Shown: positions 5,995 through 9,952 of the stretch, piece by piece
Layout of the letters: each line of letters opens with the position of its first letter
Position numbering within the stretch: the stretch's first letter is position 1
From: Nitrosopumilaceae archaeon
GTDB lineage: Archaea; Thermoproteota; Nitrososphaeria; Nitrososphaerales; Nitrosopumilaceae
Assembly (NCBI GenBank): GCA_013330055.1
Contig: DUJB01000012.1
Location: 1-9,952 of the forward strand
Direction: 5' to 3'
DNA: 9,952 bases
Notes under the pieces: generated by a model
What the model saw: the letters and a program-made list of their open reading frames with translations, nothing else
Database searches by the model: none
What the model was told of the DNA's origin: nothing
Position numbers and translations under genes: made by a program

Positions 5995-6917
5995 TCTCGT
6001 CTTACACTGTTGGAATTTATCCACGATCAGAAGAGCTCATAGAAGCTACACGTAAAAATTCAAAAAATCTTTCGTCATTTTATTTGAGAGAAAAAAAAGA
6101 ATACATTGCAATACAAAAAAAGGCAAAGTTAGGTTATGTTTGCGATCCACTTTTAGACTGGGACGATATTTACAGGCCATTTTCTAAATTAAAATCAGTC
6201 AAGCTTGCTGCATTAAACAGAATCTATGAGACAAATACCTTCTACAGGAGACTTTCTTTTGATGGTCCTTTAGATGATGCTGGAAATATTGTAAAATCCA
6301 GCCTAGCCATTTCTTTGTTGCCAAAAAATAGAACAGTCTGCTTAGCAGATCCGTACACAATTGCAGATGTTCATCTCAGTGCAAAATACACGAAAAGAGA
6401 GGAATTCACCCTAGCAATAGCAAAGATGCTTAGAAAAGAGATAGACACCTTGGTCAAGTCTGGTTTTGAATTAGTTCAACTTGTAGCACCTTCTGTTGCA
6501 TACAACGAAAAAGTTGATTTTGGCATAGTAAAGAATGCACTGGAAATAATTACACGCGGCCTAAAGGCAAAAACAATTCTGCACTTTTATTTTGGAGATG
6601 TATCAAAGAAAATCGAGAAGCTTTTGGACATGCCTGTTTCAGGCCTTGGCTTTGACACAATGTTAACACCCATATCATCAATCAAAAAACACAGCTTTTC
6701 CGGAAAATCACTTGCAGTTGGAATTGTAAATTCCTACAACACAAAACTTGAAGACAAACAAGAATGCATTACAGAGTTAAACAGCATAATATCAAAGACA
6801 AAGCCGGATGAAGCATTTGTTACAACAAGCTTTGATCTTCAGTATCTTCCAAAGGATTTTGCAGTTAAAAAGATATTAAGGCTTGGAGAAATTGCGAGAG
6901 GAGTAAGAAGTGCATAA
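5991..6917 (+). CDS. Stand-alone homologue of the MetE N-terminal half (no zinc site)
   Basis: 308 aa. It starts with TVGIYPRSEEL, which matches the GFPR opening of full-length MetE, so TTG 5991 is the right start. Later landmarks follow the MetE N-terminal barrel: ADPYTIAD (119-126), ELVQLVAPSVAYNE (160-173) and HFYFGDVSKKIEKLLDMPVSGLGFD (198-222). The zinc ligands of the catalytic half are missing: HFY (198-200) replaces HxC, and VTTSFDLQYLP (277-287) stands where NPDCGL would be. In full-length MetE this half arose by duplication, lost the metal and helps bind the polyglutamyl tail of methyl-folate. I infer the same role here, acting in trans on the next gene's product. The gene overlaps MTHFR by 4 nt and the catalytic half by 8 nt, so translation of all three is probably coupled. 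Existing annotations may simply say 'methionine synthase'. Confidence 0.8.
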   Translation: MISSYTVGIYPRSEELIEATRKNSKNLSSFYLREKKEYIAIQKKAKLGYVCDPLLDWDDIYRPFSKLKSVKLAALNRIYETNTFYRRLSFDGPLDDAGNIVKSSLAISLLPKNRTVCLADPYTIADVHLSAKYTKREEFTLAIAKMLRKEIDTLVKSGFELVQLVAPSVAYNEKVDFGIVKNALEIITRGLKAKTILHFYFGDVSKKIEKLLDMPVSGLGFDTMLTPISSIKKHSFSGKSLAVGIVNSYNTKLEDKQECITELNSIISKTKPDEAFVTTSFDLQYLPKDFAVKKILRLGEIARGVRSA

Positions 6918-7923
6918 ATATTTTCCAACTCAAGAAATAGGAAGTCTGAAAAAACCATCATGGCTTTTGAATGTAGTAAAAAACCCCGATATTTCAAAAG
7001 AGGACAAGTCAAGGGCCAGAAACGATGCTGCTTTACTGAACATAAAAACGCTAGAAGACATAGGACTCGACATAATCTATGATGGTGAGGTAAGACGCGT
7101 TGAGATGTATGAAGAGCCTGTCAGACATATCAAAGGATTCGAGTTTGCAGGACGGGTCAGATCATGGGACAACAAATACTATAACAAAGCTAGAATCACA
7201 GGAGAAATTTCTTATCAGCAAAACTTCCATGCTGAAGAATTTAAATTCATAAGAGAAAATGCAAGACATGATATCAAGGTTCCAGTGACAGGCGCCTACA
7301 CCTTAGCTGACTGGTCATACGATGAACACTACAAATCAAAAGAGGAACTTGTGCTTGCGTTGGCAAGAAATGTAGTAAGACCACTTGTAAAAGATTTGGT
7401 TAAGCTTGGAGCAAAAATTATTCAGATTGACGAACCTGCTGCTACATCACATCCATCCGAGATGAATATCTTTCGTCAATCAGTAAATGAATCTGTGAAG
7501 GGAATAAATGCAAAAGTTGTAGTGCATGCGTGTTTTTCAGGAAACGATTACGAGGCATTAGCACCGCAGATGTCTGAGATAAAAGCTCAACAATACACAT
7601 TAGAATTTGCAAATCGTGATTCATGGAATTTGGGAGTAAATGACAAAGAAAGAAAGGGATATCATGTGCTTAAGCTGTTCAAAGAATATGGCTATAAAGG
7701 GGAGATTGGAATTGGCGTCACCGATGTTCATGTTGACAGGATAGAAGCACCAAAGCTTGTACGAGACAGGATACTCTATTCTGCAAAAGCATTAGGCGAT
7801 CCTGCCAAAGTTTATGTCAACCCAGACTGTGGCCTTAGAACAAGATCGAGAACTGTCGCATTTGAGAAGATCAAGGCAATGGTTGAAGGTGCAGAGCTTG
7901 CAAGACAGGCAATGGGTAATTAA
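6910..7923 (+). CDS. Cobalamin-independent methionine synthase, catalytic C-terminal half (core MetE)
   Basis: 337 aa with the complete zinc site of MetE: H206 and C208 (VVVHACFSG), E232 (QYTLEFANRD) and C307 (NPDCGLRTR). Homocysteine-binding elements are also present: IGS (10-12), GE at 59-60 (E60) and IQIDEP (171-176, D174). It transfers a methyl group to homocysteine to form methionine. Bacterial and plant MetE is one ~750-aa chain; here only the C-terminal half is encoded, as in the short archaeal 'core MetE' enzymes, some of which use a methylcorrinoid donor. The adjacent N-half homologue and MTHFR argue for methyl-folate here. It starts at GTG 6910, inside the preceding gene, and must begin before IGS at residue 10. 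It is the last gene of the operon. Confidence 0.93.
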   Translation: MHKYFPTQEIGSLKKPSWLLNVVKNPDISKEDKSRARNDAALLNIKTLEDIGLDIIYDGEVRRVEMYEEPVRHIKGFEFAGRVRSWDNKYYNKARITGEISYQQNFHAEEFKFIRENARHDIKVPVTGAYTLADWSYDEHYKSKEELVLALARNVVRPLVKDLVKLGAKIIQIDEPAATSHPSEMNIFRQSVNESVKGINAKVVVHACFSGNDYEALAPQMSEIKAQQYTLEFANRDSWNLGVNDKERKGYHVLKLFKEYGYKGEIGIGVTDVHVDRIEAPKLVRDRILYSAKALGDPAKVYVNPDCGLRTRSRTVAFEKIKAMVEGAELARQAMGN

Positions 7924-7952
7924 ATAAATTCTAACTTAAATTCAGACTCTAC

Positions 7953-7960
7953 ATTAAAAT
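7953..7960 (+). promoter_or_regulatory. Possible TATA box for the secreted protein gene
   Basis: ATTAAAAT lies 25-26 nt before TTG 7982 and 22-23 nt before TTG 7979. The motif TTAAATTCAG (7936-7945) recurs with one extra A at 7954-7964, so the region carries a short direct repeat. The call is weak because the whole 55-bp gap is AT-rich. Confidence 0.3.
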
Positions 7961-7978
7961 TCAGCAACCAATTCTGAT

Positions 7979-9034
7979 TTGTTGTCTTTGAGACGTACTG
8001 TTATCATAGTAAATCTTGTCGTCCTGCTCGCATTAGGTATGACTGCACAAGTTTCAAGTGCAGATGTATGGATTCCAGATAATCAAATTGGCTCGTATAT
8101 TGATGGCGATGGAGTTTACACGGTGATTGGAGCAGTCAAGAATTCAGAAAATTATCCAATAATTCCTACAATAGAAATCAAAATAACAGATGATGATAAA
8201 ATAATTTCAGAATCTTATACTTTACCAGTTGCAAATCCAGCTAAAGACATACCATTCAAGTTAAAGTTTGCACAGGTATCAAGCGAAAATCCAATTCTTG
8301 AAAAACCACAAGTTACATTTGTTTCAGGTCCTAGTGATTACACAAACATCGAAGTTGTTTACGATGATAATCTTATCAAACATCAAGATGGTCACACTTC
8401 AGGTGTTATAGCAAATAACGGAAATTTCACAGTCCATGGAATCAAAGTGTATGCGTTGATTCATGGAAAAGATAACAAGTTTATAGATGTTGGAAAAAGT
8501 GTTGAAATTATAGAAAAACTAGAGCCCGGAGAGAAAAAAGAATTTTCTATTTATCCAGATCCATCATTTGCAGCACAGGTAAATTACTACAGCTGTTTTG
8601 TTATTGGTGATGATATGGTAATACCAACTTTTGTTATAAGAGATGATAAAAGATTTGATTTTAGATACAAGACAGAAGGATACTTGACTGATATAAAATA
8701 TGATAATGAAAAAGACGCCTTAATGTTATTCGCAAGAAATCCTTGGCCAATGAAATCTTTTGCAAATATTGAATTCCCAATGGAATCAGAGTCACAAAAA
8801 TTTGTTGTGTATAAAGAAGGCAAAAAAATCGAATCAATGCAAAGTAGAGACGAACAAAACACATGGCATATAGTATTTGATTTAGAACCACAATCTAGCA
8901 AGCAAATAGCTATTTCTGGATTTGAGAGCGATAACAAATCAGAGAGCAGCTTTAACTCATATTATTTACTTGGCATCATACCTGCGGGTGCCATAATTGC
9001 TGGAATTTTTGTTAGAAAGAAGAGACATCACTAA
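7979..9034 (+). CDS. Secreted, C-terminally membrane-anchored protein with repeated beta domains
   Basis: 351 aa, function unknown. An N-terminal signal peptide (RR at 5-6, hydrophobic core 8-23, likely cleavage after VSSA28) and a C-terminal transmembrane helix (about 327-345) followed by RKKRHH place the body outside the cell, anchored by its C-terminus. The exterior looks like two FxLYD/CARDB-like beta modules, about 31-115 (YTVIGAVKNSENYPI) and 120-215 (SGVIANNGNFTVHGIKVYA), then a third, about 225-320 (GYLTDIKYDNEKDALMLFAR), resembling the membrane-proximal domain common in thaumarchaeal surface proteins. No PEFG-type sorting motif precedes the anchor. No ATG or GTG fits; TTG 7979, 7982 and 7988 are in frame after a stop at 7955. 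It converges on the ABC permease with a 34-bp gap. A surface or solute-binding role is possible but unproven. Confidence 0.82.
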   Translation: MLSLRRTVIIVNLVVLLALGMTAQVSSADVWIPDNQIGSYIDGDGVYTVIGAVKNSENYPIIPTIEIKITDDDKIISESYTLPVANPAKDIPFKLKFAQVSSENPILEKPQVTFVSGPSDYTNIEVVYDDNLIKHQDGHTSGVIANNGNFTVHGIKVYALIHGKDNKFIDVGKSVEIIEKLEPGEKKEFSIYPDPSFAAQVNYYSCFVIGDDMVIPTFVIRDDKRFDFRYKTEGYLTDIKYDNEKDALMLFARNPWPMKSFANIEFPMESESQKFVVYKEGKKIESMQSRDEQNTWHIVFDLEPQSSKQIAISGFESDNKSESSFNSYYLLGIIPAGAIIAGIFVRKKRHH

Positions 9035-9046
9035 TCTTGTGGAGTG

Positions 9047-9062
9047 TAAAAAATAACAAAAA
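9047..9062 (-). terminator. U-tract terminator of the ABC transporter operon
   Basis: Just past the permease stop (TGA, 9071-9069) the minus strand reads TTTTTGTTATTTTTT, two T-runs in the 34-bp gap between convergent genes. This fits a U-tract archaeal terminator without a stem. Confidence 0.4.
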
Positions 9063-9068
9063 TCTCGG

Positions 9069-9827
9069 TCAGGCCAAACCCCATCTTGACATTACTTTTC
9101 TTTCAATCTTTTTGAAAACAAAACCATCAATCAAAATTCCTATTATCATTATCACAAGCATAATGGCAATTACTTGTGAGATATCAACTAATTCTCGTCC
9201 AACATTTAGTAAAAATCCTAATCCCAAAAATGAAAAAATTATTTCTGCACCTATCACGCCACGCCACGCAAACGCCCATCCCTGTTTGAAACCAGAAATC
9301 AGATGTGGAAATGCTGCAGGAAGCATGACATTTGTGATTAGTTGTACTCCACTTGCTCCCATGTTTCTTGCCGCAGCAATGTATGAGGGTGGAATATTTT
9401 TCATTCCAGAATAAGTGTTAATAGTTACTGCGAACATCGAACTTGCTACTGTAACAAAAATTATTCCAGCATTGCTTAGTCCAAACCATAAAAATGCCAT
9501 TGGGACCCATGCAACTGATGGGATTGATTGCAATCCAAGAACTAGAGAACCAATAGTTTGGTTTACAGACTCGATTCTGGCCATAAATACTCCTAGTGTT
9601 ATGCCACCAGCTATGGAAATTGAAAGTCCAACAATTAATCTCCACATACTAGTTGCGATTCCAAGAAATAAACTGCCATCAGCTGCACCATATCCTAGAA
9701 CTTCAGCAACCTGGAGAGGTGATGGAAATATGTTTTCAGACCATATGTTCAGTGAAAAGACAATTTGCCAAACTGCGATTATTCCAAAATAGAATGCAAC
9801 TCTTTTTGCAGTTATCTTTCCTTTCAT
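9069..9827 (-). CDS. ABC transporter permease, nitrate/sulfonate/taurine (SsuC/TauC/NrtB-like) family
   Basis: 252 aa, the usual size for this family, with about six hydrophobic helices. Family marks: FPSP near residue 34, LQSIPSVAWVPMAFLWFGLS (99-118), and the cytoplasmic coupling loop IAAARNMGAS...VMLPAAFPHLISGFKQGWAFAWRGVIGAE (150-195), where AAA replaces the classical EAA. It forms the membrane channel of an importer powered by the ATPase encoded just upstream. The ATG at 9827 overlaps that gene's stop as ATGA, so the two are translationally coupled. No solute-binding protein is visible in this window. Family members import sulfonates, taurine, nitrate, bicarbonate or thiamine precursors, and the sequence does not decide between these. 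Confidence 0.93.
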   Translation of the reverse strand: MKGKITAKRVAFYFGIIAVWQIVFSLNIWSENIFPSPLQVAEVLGYGAADGSLFLGIATSMWRLIVGLSISIAGGITLGVFMARIESVNQTIGSLVLGLQSIPSVAWVPMAFLWFGLSNAGIIFVTVASSMFAVTINTYSGMKNIPPSYIAAARNMGASGVQLITNVMLPAAFPHLISGFKQGWAFAWRGVIGAEIIFSFLGLGFLLNVGRELVDISQVIAIMLVIMIIGILIDGFVFKKIERKVMSRWGLA

Positions 9828-9952
9828 TCCTCAAACTCCCTTTTGATCTGGGCTTTTACTTCAGTTCTCAATTCAGCAAGAATATTTTGCTGATACTTTA
9901 CTAGGTTCTGGTCTTCTGCTAGTCTTGGCCTGCGATAGTCTATTACAAATTC
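9824..9952 (-). CDS. ABC transporter ATP-binding protein, C-terminal end (partial, runs off the right edge)
   Basis: The minus strand is open from the window edge for 42 codons to TGA 9826-9824, which overlaps the permease ATG. The start of the fragment, EFVIDYRRPRL, matches the strand near the C-terminus of SsuB/TauB/NrtD-type ATPases (usually VIDLPRPR), followed by a charged helix ending KREFEE. Walker and signature motifs lie outside the window. The assignment rests on this short match plus its position in front of the permease. Confidence 0.75.
   Translation of the reverse strand, partial: EFVIDYRRPRLAEDQNLVKYQQNILAELRTEVKAQIKREFEE

Noticed and set aside
9037..9792. Two adjacent 125-codon plus-strand frames (9037-9414 and 9415-9792)
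   Set aside because: Both are antisense to the clearly recognisable ABC permease, have no recognisable domain, and arise from its codon pattern.
1..9952. CRISPR array, insertion sequence, integrase, tRNA, rRNA or defence system
   Set aside because: I saw no spaced repeats, transposase-like proteins, terminal inverted repeats or cloverleaf sequences. The gene content is housekeeping plus transport.

Overview
The window looks like chromosomal DNA from an ammonia-oxidising archaeon of the Nitrososphaerota (Thaumarchaeota), most like the low-GC marine/soil group I.1a (Nitrosopumilus/Nitrosarchaeum relatives). The evidence is archaeal: ribosomal proteins eL39 and eL31, an archaeal/eukaryal-type MiaB homologue (e-MTAB), a degenerate FtsZ-like protein of the kind known from Thaumarchaeota, TATA-type promoters about 27 nt upstream of start codons, and frequent TTG starts. 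I see no mobile element, CRISPR array, tRNA or rRNA. The genus is an inference from gene content and AT-rich composition only.

Layout. 1-77 (-): first 25 codons of an exported or membrane protein, cut by the window edge. 78-182: divergent intergenic region. 183-2847 (+): class II fumarase/aspartase family enzyme, then 1 nt later the tRNA methylthiotransferase. 2922-3875 (+): FtsZ-like protein with its own promoter. 3878-4514 (-): eL39-eL31 operon, convergent with the FtsZ-like gene. 4605-5159 (-): Nudix hydrolase of the CoA-diphosphatase type, divergent from 5239-7923 (+), a tight three-gene operon with overlapping reading frames: methylenetetrahydrofolate reductase, a stand-alone MetE N-terminal-half homologue, and a catalytic MetE C-terminal half. 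7979-9034 (+): secreted, C-terminally anchored protein with repeated beta domains. 9069-9952 (-): ABC permease of the nitrate/sulfonate/taurine type, preceded by the C-terminus of its ATPase, cut by the right edge.

How the genes work together. The 5239-7923 operon forms a methionine branch: MTHFR makes 5-methyl-THF and the split MetE would pass the methyl group to homocysteine. The ABC ATPase and permease form one importer. eL39 and eL31 are both large-subunit ribosomal proteins. The fumarase-family gene and e-MTAB appear to share a transcript without an obvious functional link.

The most interesting points are the FtsZ-like protein that has lost the GTP-binding glycine loop but kept the T7-loop acidic residues, the split MetE translated from TTG/GTG starts and coupled to MTHFR, the long Lys/Glu tail of eL31 whose antisense strand gives the convergent FtsZ-like gene a run of U-tracts, and a consistent leaderless-promoter geometry that settles several start codons. 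I did not find a clearly undescribed system; most of this is core genome.
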